Shown piece after piece: positions 35,702 through 43,530 of a stretch of 64,000 bases of DNA. The translations under genes and the position numbers were made by a program. The notes beneath the pieces are model-generated. The model saw nothing but the letters and a program-made list of their open reading frames with translations, made no database searches and was not told where the DNA came from. Position 1 is the first letter of the stretch. Each line of letters begins with the position of its first letter. Origin of the DNA: an uncultured Lactobacillus sp. (lineage in GTDB: Bacteria; Bacillota; Bacilli; Lactobacillales; Lactobacillaceae). Where the stretch lies: contig CALNAK010000013.1 in NCBI GenBank assembly GCA_937874185.1, positions 110,849 through 174,848 of the forward strand, given 5' to 3'.

Positions 35702-37349
35702 TTTTGTTGAATTACATGCACGTGAACGTGCACTTTCACTATTAGATGACGGTACTTCCAGAGAATTGGTTGGACCTTTAGATAACATGATCTCACCACA
35801 TTTGGAACCACAAGGTATCGTTCCTGAAAGTGATGACGGAATTGTTTTAATGAAAGGTAAGATTTCTGGCAAGAATGTTTTGATTATCTCAATCGAAGGT
35901 AAATTCCAAGGCGGTGGTATTGGTGAAGTTTCTGGTGCCAAAATTGTTGCAGCCTTAGAAAAAGCTTTGGAAGATAACCGTAACGGTCAAACAATCTATC
36001 CAATCATCATGCTTGATACTGGTGGAGTTCGCCTTCAAGAAGCTAACTATGGTCTACTATCAATCTCTGAAATTCAAAATGCTGTTATTGCATTGAAGAA
36101 GTTTGTCCCAGTTATTGGTATTGTTCCTGGTCGTGTTGGCTCATTCGGTGGTATGTCAATCACAGCTTCAATCCTTTCATACTTGATTTCAACTAACAAA
36201 GCTAGAATCGGTTTGAACGGACCAGAAGTTATCGAACAAGAAGCCGGAGTACGTGAATTTGACTCTAGTGATAAGAACTTAATCTGGAACACTTTGGGTA
36301 CAAACCAAAGATTGGCTACTGGTTTAGTTGACGAAGTTGTTGAAGATTCAATTGATGACATCAAGAAATCTGTTATTAATGAAATCAATACTAAAAAAGA
36401 TGCCCACAGAACTGAACACGTCGACTTCTATCTAAGCTTGTTAGATCAACTTGATTTGACTAAGAAACTTGATATTCCAACTTACGATAAGTTATATAAG
36501 AGTGTTAAGGAAACTAAGCACGAAGTTCCAGCCGCTACAGAAGGTACTAAAGAAGGCACAAAGAGTCGTGGTCGTCTTTGGTTTGAAAAGTTAACTGGAA
36601 TTAAGAATGCTACAAGTACCGTTTCAACTGTTTTGCACGCTGAAAAAGACGGTAAGGAATACATCGCCATCGTGCCTGATGCTGACAATGCTTTCCCACG
36701 TGTTAGAAATGGTGAAGTTGGCCTTCAAGAAGGTTATGCTGTTGCCAGTGTTGTAAATAAGATTGTTGCTGACGATAAAGATAAGACTACTAAACGTCCA
36801 ATCATTATTGTTGATGACGTTCCTAGTCAAGCTTATGGCTATCAAGAAGAATTGATTGGTATCCATGCTGCTCTTGGTTCAAGTGCCGCCGCATATGCTA
36901 AGGCTAGACAAGCAGGACATCCTGTTATTAGCTTTATCCCTGGGGATGCCGTTTCCGGTGGATTCTTAGCTCATGGACTTCAATCAAACCGTTTGATTGC
37001 ACTTGATGATGATTCAATTACTATCCAAGCTATGTCAAAAGCCAGTGCTGCTCGTATTACTCAAAGAACAATTGCCGAACTTGAAGAAGCTACTAAGCAT
37101 GTTCCAGCTATGGCTTATGATATCGACAACTATGAAAAGCTTGGTGCCTTGTACAAACTAGTTAAAGGTATCGGTTCATGGGAAGCTACTGACGAAAATG
37201 TTGCTAAGATCAACGAAATTATCGACGAAGCAATTGCTGGATTGAACGGGGATACAACATTGCACTTCCGTTATGAAACACCAATCGCCGTTGCAAGTGG
37301 ACGTAAGGCTACATTGCAAGTTCGTAAATTAGTTGCAGAACAATGGTAA
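35691..37349 (+). CDS. mdcDE: Malonate decarboxylase beta-gamma fusion (MdcD-MdcE)
   Basis: 552-residue protein equivalent to two subunits in most Proteobacteria. Residues 1-~270 match the beta carboxyltransferase-like subunit MdcD (SRELVGPLDNM, GGGIGEVSGAKI, MLDTGGVRLQEANYGL). After a linker of charged residues (~270-300), the rest matches gamma subunit MdcE (SRGRLWFEKLTG, ALGSSAAAYAKARQAGHPV, PGDAVSGGFLAHG). Together they decarboxylate malonyl-S-ACP to acetyl-S-ACP. It starts inside mdcC and ends inside mdcG. Natural fusions of D and E occur in some Firmicutes; no frameshift or stop is seen at the junction. Confidence 0.92.
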   Translation: MKNSFVELHARERALSLLDDGTSRELVGPLDNMISPHLEPQGIVPESDDGIVLMKGKISGKNVLIISIEGKFQGGGIGEVSGAKIVAALEKALEDNRNGQTIYPIIMLDTGGVRLQEANYGLLSISEIQNAVIALKKFVPVIGIVPGRVGSFGGMSITASILSYLISTNKARIGLNGPEVIEQEAGVREFDSSDKNLIWNTLGTNQRLATGLVDEVVEDSIDDIKKSVINEINTKKDAHRTEHVDFYLSLLDQLDLTKKLDIPTYDKLYKSVKETKHEVPAATEGTKEGTKSRGRLWFEKLTGIKNATSTVSTVLHAEKDGKEYIAIVPDADNAFPRVRNGEVGLQEGYAVASVVNKIVADDKDKTTKRPIIIVDDVPSQAYGYQEELIGIHAALGSSAAAYAKARQAGHPVISFIPGDAVSGGFLAHGLQSNRLIALDDDSITIQAMSKASAARITQRTIAELEEATKHVPAMAYDIDNYEKLGALYKLVKGIGSWEATDENVAKINEIIDEAIAGLNGDTTLHFRYETPIAVASGRKATLQVRKLVAEQW

Positions 37350-37966
37350 AAATCGAACCACATGATTTACTGCAAATTTCATCAGTCGAAGATTTGTCGG
37401 GCGATAATCTGCCAGTTTGGGCAAAAACTGTTTTCCCAAATTCTTTAACGGTTGTGGTCCGTCGTAGTGAAATTTTGAATAAACAGATTCCTGTCGGTAT
37501 TCGTGGCGTCAAGCGTGAACAACGATTTGCTACTTATATAGAAGAAACTGCCATAAAGAATATTATTACACCTTATGAATTGGTGAATGCGAAGGCCTGG
37601 GAACGGGTTTCGGAAGCACGCAAAGAATTACCTGCTATTAAGGCTCTTCCTTTTGTAGCAGATGTTTTACAAGGTTACAATTGGGGAATCAGCGGCAGTG
37701 TCGGTTTTGAACTGGCAACTAAGACTGAATCCGCCAAAACAACAAGTGACCTAGATCTAATTTGGAAACCAAACCATTCAATCAATAAGAAAACTGCTCA
37801 AAGTCTATTAAAAGATTTGAATCAATTTGGAGTACATGCTGATCTACAAGTAATTCAGCATAATAATGGTTTTTCACTGGAAGAGTACGCTAATAGTTCT
37901 TCATCAATTATGATGAAGACGTTAGGTGATCCAATTTTAGTTGAAGATCCATGGATTGAAAAATAG
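37343..37966 (+). CDS. mdcG: Malonate decarboxylase holo-[ACP] synthase (phosphoribosyl-dephospho-CoA transferase)
   Basis: 207-residue nucleotidyltransferase that attaches the prosthetic group to MdcC. GISGSVGFELATKTESAKTT followed by SDLDLIWKP gives the G-S...D-x-D motif of this superfamily. It overlaps the fusion gene by seven bases. The enzyme that makes its substrate, MdcB/CitG-type triphosphoribosyl-dephospho-CoA synthase, is not encoded in the window. Confidence 0.88.
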   Translation: MVKIEPHDLLQISSVEDLSGDNLPVWAKTVFPNSLTVVVRRSEILNKQIPVGIRGVKREQRFATYIEETAIKNIITPYELVNAKAWERVSEARKELPAIKALPFVADVLQGYNWGISGSVGFELATKTESAKTTSDLDLIWKPNHSINKKTAQSLLKDLNQFGVHADLQVIQHNNGFSLEEYANSSSSIMMKTLGDPILVEDPWIEK

Positions 37967-37985
37967 GCCGAAAGGTCTATTTTTT
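37963..37985 (+). terminator. Terminator at the end of mdcG
   Basis: ATAGGCC and GGTCTAT form a 7-bp stem closed by a GAAA tetraloop, followed by TTTTT. It overlaps the mdcG stop and separates the operon from the hydrolase gene. Confidence 0.78.
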
Positions 37986-38000
37986 GTTAGGGGATGAATA

Positions 38001-38792
38001 ATGGAGTTTTTAACAAGTGACAAAATCAAGTTAAATTATCATGATCAAGGAACAGGTCAGGCAGTCGTTTTAGTTGAAGGTTTTGGCGGTTATCAAGAAG
38101 TTTGGCAATTACAAGTTGAATATCTCTTGGCAATGAACTGTCGTGTTATTACTTTTGATCATCGGAATCATGGACATTCACAGAAAACCACTCAGAATTT
38201 GACATTGAATCGTTTAACTGACGATTTGGCAGAATTGGTTGAATACTTACAATTGAAACAACCGATATTGATAGGTCACTCAATGGGTGCCAGTGTTTGT
38301 TACGACTATTTAAGTCGCTATCAAAATGTGAAGTCAGTTATGGCCATTGATCAATCACCGAAGATGTTGAATGATTCTAATTGGTCTTACGGTTTTGAGG
38401 ATATTACATCTGATAACTTTATTGAAAAAGTCACTACCCCTAATAATATTCATGAAACTTTGCATGGATTGGATAATCGAATCATGTTCAATTTAAATAA
38501 TGTCAGAAGTGAATATCCCTTTGATAGGAAGTCGACCTTGCCATTGTTATTTGACCATATACAAAAGGATTGGCGACAAACTCTAATGAAGACATCAATT
38601 CCAATTAGTTTAGTCGTTGCAAAACAAAGTCCGTATTTTGATTGTAAATTTGCTCAAAGTATTTCAGAAAATAATCAAAATATTACTAATGTTGTCCTGG
38701 AAAACTGCGGACATGACATCATGGCAGAGATTCCTGACGTATTTAATCAGACTTTACGACATTTTATTTTTAGTAGTTTGCGAAGAAATTAA
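38001..38792 (+). CDS. Alpha/beta hydrolase
   Basis: 263-residue alpha/beta hydrolase. The nucleophile elbow is GHSMGASVCYDY, an oxyanion-region motif is EGFGGYQEVW, and candidate acid/base residues are the Asp in PYFDCKF and the His in ENCGHDIM. It lies 15 bases past the mdc operon terminator and may be partly co-transcribed. It could be an esterase or thioesterase, but the substrate cannot be inferred. Confidence 0.85.
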   Translation: MEFLTSDKIKLNYHDQGTGQAVVLVEGFGGYQEVWQLQVEYLLAMNCRVITFDHRNHGHSQKTTQNLTLNRLTDDLAELVEYLQLKQPILIGHSMGASVCYDYLSRYQNVKSVMAIDQSPKMLNDSNWSYGFEDITSDNFIEKVTTPNNIHETLHGLDNRIMFNLNNVRSEYPFDRKSTLPLLFDHIQKDWRQTLMKTSIPISLVVAKQSPYFDCKFAQSISENNQNITNVVLENCGHDIMAEIPDVFNQTLRHFIFSSLRRN

Positions 38793-38804
38793 AATAGCAA
38801 AAAA

Positions 38805-38849
38805 CAGCGTAATTAATCATCTGTAAAGACGAATAATTACGCTGCTTTT
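38805..38849 (+). terminator. Terminator after the hydrolase
   Basis: CAGCGTAATTA (38805-38815) pairs perfectly with TAATTACGCTG (38834-38844), followed by CTTTTG; an A-run on the left makes it potentially bidirectional, also for the minus-strand tRNA. Confidence 0.85.
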
Positions 38850-38934
38850 GTATATAAACATTCTGGTAAATTATAATTAAATTAATTAACGTTGATTTAT
38901 CAACACTTACAGTCAATAGTTTGTGAAACAAAAA

Positions 38935-39006
38935 TGCGCCATATGGGAGTCGAACCCATATTCCAGGAACCGGAATCCTGTGTGCGATCCATTACACTAA
39001 CAGCGC
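38935..39006 (-). tRNA. tRNA-Arg (anticodon CCG)
   Basis: The minus strand folds into a cloverleaf of 72 nt. The acceptor stem GCGCTGT/ATGGCGC has two wobbles and discriminator A. The anticodon stem CAGGA/TCCTG encloses the loop TTCCGGT with anticodon CCG. The T arm is ATGGG/CCCAT with TTCGACT. CCA is not encoded. It reads the rare CGG codon. Confidence 0.95.
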
Positions 39007-39095
39007 AGGTATGGTATTAATTCTAGCGCATACAAGGGTAAAAAGTAAATCAGTAAAAAAAATAATATAAGTTGGACTTTTTATGGCCATATCAC

Positions 39096-39123
39096 TTGAA
39101 TTATTCACAAGAGAGTTTATACT
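39096..39123 (+). promoter_or_regulatory. Promoter of the cggR-gap operon
   Basis: TTGAAT (39096-39101) and TATACT (39118-39123) are 16 bp apart. The start near 39130 would give a leader of about 100 nt containing the CggR operator. Confidence 0.75.
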
Positions 39124-39181
39124 ATTAATTGTGCTTAGGAGATGTGAATTAAACATCCGGGCTTTTATTTTTTGAGTACAT

Positions 39182-39216
39182 GGGTCGTAAACAGACATAC
39201 AGGGACGATATTTGCC
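39182..39216 (+). promoter_or_regulatory. Tandem CggR operator in the cggR leader
   Basis: The layout GGGTC-N6-AGAC-N5-GGGAC-N6-TGCC matches the two direct repeats of the B. subtilis operator (GGGAC-N6-TGTC twice, same spacing). It lies about 50-85 nt downstream of the promoter and ends at the cggR Shine-Dalgarno, consistent with a roadblock mode of repression. Confidence 0.85.
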
Positions 39217-39232
39217 CCATGGAGTATATCAA

Positions 39233-40279
39233 ATGACTAATAATGAAGATTTAGAATTGCTGGATTTAGTCGCCCCAGACTTCATAAAAACTCTGGAAAA
39301 GCGATTTGAAATTCTTCAGAGTATCTCATTGATGGAGCCTGTCGGACGCAGAGTATTAGCTGATGATCTTAACATCACAGAACGTGGGTTAAGAACTGAA
39401 ACCGATTTGTTGAGAAAACAAGGTTTGATTATTTCTTCAAAATCTGGGATGTCACTGACAAGAACGGGTAGCGAAGTAGTGATTAGATTGACCGATATAT
39501 TAGCTGATTATCAAGGAACAGCTCTTCTTGAGAAAAAGTTGAGTGACAAACTTGGAATTAGTCGTTGTATCGTTTTACCTGGTAACGCTGATAAGCAATA
39601 TCGGGTGGTTGATTCATTCGGAAGAAGACTTAACCAACTTCTCGGAACTCTTCTGCCAACAGGGCAGTCAATGATTTCTGTTACTGGTGGTAGTACTTTG
39701 GCACGTGTTGCAAGAAATCTTTCACCTGATTTATCGAAGAATCGCCAACTGGTATTTTTACCAGCACGTGGTGGTGTCGGTGAGTCGGTTACGATTCAAG
39801 CAAATAGTGTCTGTGCCGAAATGGCTTTAAGAACGCAAGGTCAGTACCGGGCTTTGTATCTTCCTGAAGACATTAGTGAAAGAAGTTTCGAATCTTTACA
39901 AGAAGAAGCTTCAATTAAATCGGTTCTTGATCTAATATATAGAAGTAATGTTGTAATTCACAGCATTGGTACAGCAAGTATTATGGCTGAGAGAAGAAAT
40001 CTTTCTGCTAAGGAACAAGACATTGTCGATAACGGCAAGGCAGTTTCTGAAGCATTCGGTGATTTCTTCGATCAAAGTGGTAATCTTGTATATAAGGTAC
40101 CTAGGATTGGACTTCATGTCCGGGACCTTGATAAAATAGAGAATGTGATTGCGATTGCTGGCGGCGAGAGTAAAGCCAATGCGATTCAATCATATATGAA
40201 AAACGCACCTCATCATACTATATTAATAACTGATGAGAGTGCCTCAAAACTGATTTTAAGGGATAACCCTTTAAAATAA
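39233..40279 (+). CDS. cggR: Central glycolytic genes regulator
   Basis: 348-residue SorC/DeoR-type repressor: an N-terminal winged HTH (ILQSISLMEPVGRRVLADDL) and a C-terminal sugar-phosphate-binding domain (TGGSTLARVAR, FLPARGGVGE, IHSIGTASIMAERR). In B. subtilis fructose-1,6-bisphosphate releases CggR from its operator. ATG 39233 has GGAG nine bases upstream; an in-frame TTG at 39212 lies inside the operator. It heads the gap-pgk-tpi-eno genes. Confidence 0.94.
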   Translation: MTNNEDLELLDLVAPDFIKTLEKRFEILQSISLMEPVGRRVLADDLNITERGLRTETDLLRKQGLIISSKSGMSLTRTGSEVVIRLTDILADYQGTALLEKKLSDKLGISRCIVLPGNADKQYRVVDSFGRRLNQLLGTLLPTGQSMISVTGGSTLARVARNLSPDLSKNRQLVFLPARGGVGESVTIQANSVCAEMALRTQGQYRALYLPEDISERSFESLQEEASIKSVLDLIYRSNVVIHSIGTASIMAERRNLSAKEQDIVDNGKAVSEAFGDFFDQSGNLVYKVPRIGLHVRDLDKIENVIAIAGGESKANAIQSYMKNAPHHTILITDESASKLILRDNPLK

Positions 40280-40312
40280 TATTTTTTCATTTCCTGAAGG
40301 AGGAATTTTTGT

Positions 40313-41341
40313 ATGACTACAAAAGTTGGTATTAATGGATTTGGCCGTATCGGTCGTTTGGCATTCCGCCGTATTGCTGCACTTCAAGCAGCTGGCAAAA
40401 CAGATTTGGAAGTTGTTGCAATTAACGATTTAACTTCACCTGCTATGCTTGCTCACTTATTGAAGTACGATACTGCTCATGGTAACTTCGAAATTGACAA
40501 GGTAACTGCTGAAGATGCTGCTATCGTTGTTGACGGTAAGAAGATCCCTGTATATGCTGAAATGAACGCTGCAGACCTTAAATGGGTTGCTAACGACGGT
40601 GTTGATATCGTTCTTGAATGTACTGGTTTCTACACATCAACAGAAAAAGCACAAGCTCACTTGGATGCTGGTGCAAAACGTGTATTGATCTCTGCTCCAT
40701 CAGGTGCAATGCCTACAGTTGTTTACGGTGTTAACGATGACATTCTTACAAATGACGTTAAAATCGCTTCAGCTGGTTCATGTACAACAAACTGTCTTGC
40801 ACCATTAGCTAATGCCGTAAACAAAGAATTCGGTATTAAAGCTGGTACAATGACAACTATCCATGCTTACACAGCTACACAAAAACTTCAAGATGGTCCA
40901 GAACGTAAAGGTAATGTTCGTGCTGCACGTGCTGCTGCTGCAAACATCATCCCTCATTCAACTGGTGCTGCTAAGGCTCTTGGCCTTGTTGTTCCTGAAC
41001 TTAAAGGTAAGCTTGACGGACATGCACAACGTGTTCCAGTTATCACAGGTTCAGTTACAGAATTAGTTGCTACACTTGGTAAAGAAGTTACTGTTGACCA
41101 AGTTAACGATGCTATCAAGAAATACACTGACAACAACCCTTCATTCGGTTACAACGATGATGAAATTGTTTCTTCAGATGTTATTGGTACATCATTTGGT
41201 TCAATCTTTGACCCAACACAAACACAAATTGTTGGTACTGGCGACGCTCAAGTTGTAAAGACTGTTGCTTGGTATGATAACGAATCAGGATTTACTGCAC
41301 AAATGGTTCGTACACTTGAAAAATTTGCTACATTAGACTAA
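40313..41341 (+). CDS. gap: Glyceraldehyde-3-phosphate dehydrogenase, type I
   Basis: 342-residue NAD-dependent glycolytic enzyme. It has the NAD-binding GINGFGRIGRLAFRR, catalytic Cys near residue 155 in SAGSCTTNCLAP, and WYDNESGFTAQMVR. AAGGAGGA precedes ATG 40313. Codon use is strongly biased (CGT, GGT, AAC), as expected for a very highly expressed gene. A terminator follows before pgk, so gap may be made in excess of the downstream genes. Confidence 0.97.
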   Translation: MTTKVGINGFGRIGRLAFRRIAALQAAGKTDLEVVAINDLTSPAMLAHLLKYDTAHGNFEIDKVTAEDAAIVVDGKKIPVYAEMNAADLKWVANDGVDIVLECTGFYTSTEKAQAHLDAGAKRVLISAPSGAMPTVVYGVNDDILTNDVKIASAGSCTTNCLAPLANAVNKEFGIKAGTMTTIHAYTATQKLQDGPERKGNVRAARAAAANIIPHSTGAAKALGLVVPELKGKLDGHAQRVPVITGSVTELVATLGKEVTVDQVNDAIKKYTDNNPSFGYNDDEIVSSDVIGTSFGSIFDPTQTQIVGTGDAQVVKTVAWYDNESGFTAQMVRTLEKFATLD

Positions 41342-41391
41342 TTCATTAATCTAAATAAGTAATCAAAAAACCTAATTTAGTGTTTTAAATT

Positions 41392-41426
41392 GGCGGAGGG
41401 AGGATAACTCCTTCCCCTTTTTTTTT
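41392..41426 (+). terminator. Internal terminator between gap and pgk
   Basis: GGAGGGAG (41395-41402) pairs with CTCCTTCC (41408-41415) with one wobble, loop GATAA, then nine T. Either partial termination reduces pgk-tpi expression or pgk has its own promoter; no clear promoter is visible between it and pgk. Confidence 0.88.
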
Positions 41427-41450
41427 AAAGAAAATATTGGAGGATTTACA

Positions 41451-42665
41451 ATGGCTAAACTTATCGTTTCTGACGTTGACGTAAAAGACAAAAAAGTCTT
41501 GATGCGTGTTGATTTCAACGTTCCTATTAAAGATGGTGTTGTCGGCGATACTAACCGTATCGTTGGTGCTATCCCAACAATCAAGTATGTTTCTGAACAT
41601 GGTGGAAAAGTTATCTTACTTTCTCACTTGGGTAGAATCAAGAGTGATGAAGACAAAAAAGCTTTGTCATTAAAACCAGTTGCTGCTAAGTTACAAGAAC
41701 TAAGCGGTATGCCAGTTAAGTTCGTACCAACTAACGAAGGTAAAGAACTTGAAGATGCTGTTAACGAACTTAAAGACGGCGAAATCTTACTTATGGAAAA
41801 CACACGTTTCCAAGATATCGACAACGATTTCGGTAAACGTGAAAGTAAGAACGATCCTAAACTTGGCGAATACTGGGCATCACTTGGTGACGTATTTATC
41901 AACGATGCTTTCGGTACAGCCCACAGAAGCCATGCTTCAAACGTTGGTATCTCAACAGCTATGAAGGCTGCTGGCAAACCCGTTGCTGCTGGATTCTTAA
42001 TGGAAAAAGAAATCAAGTTCTTAGGTAACGCCGTTGACAATCCTGTACACCCATTCGTAACTATTCTTGGTGGTGCAAAGGTTTCTGATAAGATTGGTGT
42101 TATTGAAAACTTAATTCCAAAATCAGACCACATCTTAATCGGTGGTGGTATGGCTTATACATTCTTAGCTGCTCAAGGCCACAAGATTGGTAAGTCACTA
42201 TTCGAAGCTGACAAAGTTGAACTAGCTAAGGACCTCCTTCAAAAAGCTGGCGACAAACTTGTTCTTCCTGTAGACCACATCGTTGCTAAAGAATTCTCAA
42301 ATGACGCTGAAGCAACAACTACTGATGGTGTTGATATTCCTGATGACGAAATGGCTCTTGATATCGGACCTAAGACAGTTAAATTGTTCCAAAGCAAATT
42401 AGCTGGTGCAAAGACTGTTGTATGGAATGGACCAATGGGTGCATTCGAAATGAGCAAATTTGCTGAAGGTACACTTGAAGTCGGTCGTGCTATGGGTGAC
42501 TTGACAGATGCTATTACTATTGTTGGTGGTGGTGATTCTACTGCTGCTGCTAAGAGTCTTGGTATTGCTGACAAGCTTACACATATCTCAACTGGTGGTG
42601 GTGCATCACTAGAATACCTTGAAGGTAAAGTATTACCTGGTATCGATTCAATTTCAAACAAATAA
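41451..42665 (+). CDS. pgk: Phosphoglycerate kinase
   Basis: 404-residue glycolytic kinase forming ATP from 1,3-bisphosphoglycerate. Signatures are KVLMRVDFNVPIKDG, LLSHLGR, the glycine-rich TILGGAKVSDKIGV and VVWNGPMGAFE, with IVGGGDSTAAA near the end. GGAGG lies before ATG 41451. Codon bias is high. It is 28 bases from tpiA. Confidence 0.97.
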   Translation: MAKLIVSDVDVKDKKVLMRVDFNVPIKDGVVGDTNRIVGAIPTIKYVSEHGGKVILLSHLGRIKSDEDKKALSLKPVAAKLQELSGMPVKFVPTNEGKELEDAVNELKDGEILLMENTRFQDIDNDFGKRESKNDPKLGEYWASLGDVFINDAFGTAHRSHASNVGISTAMKAAGKPVAAGFLMEKEIKFLGNAVDNPVHPFVTILGGAKVSDKIGVIENLIPKSDHILIGGGMAYTFLAAQGHKIGKSLFEADKVELAKDLLQKAGDKLVLPVDHIVAKEFSNDAEATTTDGVDIPDDEMALDIGPKTVKLFQSKLAGAKTVVWNGPMGAFEMSKFAEGTLEVGRAMGDLTDAITIVGGGDSTAAAKSLGIADKLTHISTGGGASLEYLEGKVLPGIDSISNK

Positions 42666-42693
42666 TGATTTTTCATTAGAGGAGAATTAATTT

Positions 42694-43446
42694 ATGCGTA
42701 CACCTATTATTGCGGGTAACTGGAAGATGAACAAAAATCCTAAGGAAACTCAAGAATTTTTAGACGGTATCAAAGGCAAATTGCCAGAATCTGGCGTTGA
42801 AGCTATTATTGGTGCCCCAGCTATTGATTTAACAACACTTGTTGCAGGAGCCGAAGGTACACCTTTGAAGACTGCTGCTGAAAACTCATATTTCGAAGAA
42901 TCAGGTGCCTTTACTGGTGAAACTTCACCTAAAGCTCTTGACGAAATGGGCGTTGATTATGTAATTATCGGTCACTCAGAAAGAAGACAATACTTCGGTG
43001 AAACTGATGAAGACATCAACAAGAAAGCACATGCTATCTTGAAGAACAACATGTTACCAATCATTTGCTGTGGTGAAACACTAGAACAACGTGAAGCCGG
43101 AAAAGCTGAATCATGGGTAACTGGTCAAATCGAAAATGCTGTTAAAGGTATTTCTGCTGCTGACTTAGTTAAATCAGTAATCGCCTACGAACCAATCTGG
43201 GCTATCGGTACTGGTAAGACTGCTACTGCTGATCAAGCACAAGAAATGGTTCACGTTATTCGTGAAAAAGTTGCTAGCTTATACGATGCAGATACTGCTG
43301 ACAAAGTTAGAATCCTTTACGGTGGCTCTGTAAAACCTGCTAACGTTAAAGAATTGATGGCTAAAGAAGATATCGATGGTGGACTTGTTGGTGGAGCATC
43401 AATGGATCCTGAATCATTCTTAGCTTTGGCTAACTTCCAAAAGTAA
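42694..43446 (+). CDS. tpiA: Triosephosphate isomerase
   Basis: 250-residue TIM barrel. Catalytic His is in IIGHSERRQYFGE, and catalytic Glu in VIAYEPIWAIGTGKTAT, followed by the phosphate loop ILYGGSVKPAN. GAGGAGA precedes ATG 42694. No phosphoglycerate mutase gene lies between tpiA and eno, unlike B. subtilis. Confidence 0.97.
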   Translation: MRTPIIAGNWKMNKNPKETQEFLDGIKGKLPESGVEAIIGAPAIDLTTLVAGAEGTPLKTAAENSYFEESGAFTGETSPKALDEMGVDYVIIGHSERRQYFGETDEDINKKAHAILKNNMLPIICCGETLEQREAGKAESWVTGQIENAVKGISAADLVKSVIAYEPIWAIGTGKTATADQAQEMVHVIREKVASLYDADTADKVRILYGGSVKPANVKELMAKEDIDGGLVGGASMDPESFLALANFQK

Positions 43447-43530
43447 TTAACTTCTATTAAGTTATTTATTTTAAGTGCTAAAAAGGTTAAAATTAGGTTG
43501 TATTAAAATCATAAAGGAGATTTTTAAAAT

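Noticed and set aside
38891..38904. GTTGAT-TT-ATCAAC dyad as a tRNA terminator
   Set aside because: A short AT-rich stem with no U-tract on the minus strand; it could equally be chance in an AT-rich gap.
38935..39006. tRNA-Arg as an integration site for a genomic island carrying the mdc operon
   Set aside because: The mdc genes do lie on the 3' side of the tRNA, but there is no integrase, no repeat of the tRNA 3' end elsewhere in the window, and base composition and codon use look like the neighbours.
39133..39175. Terminator or attenuator in the cggR leader
   Set aside because: Only five clean base pairs (GATGT/ACATC) and flanking mismatches; the T-rich stretch alone is not enough.
41624..42133. 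169-codon minus-strand open frame inside pgk
   Set aside because: A by-product of strong codon bias in a glycolytic gene, like other long antisense frames in gap, pgk and eno.
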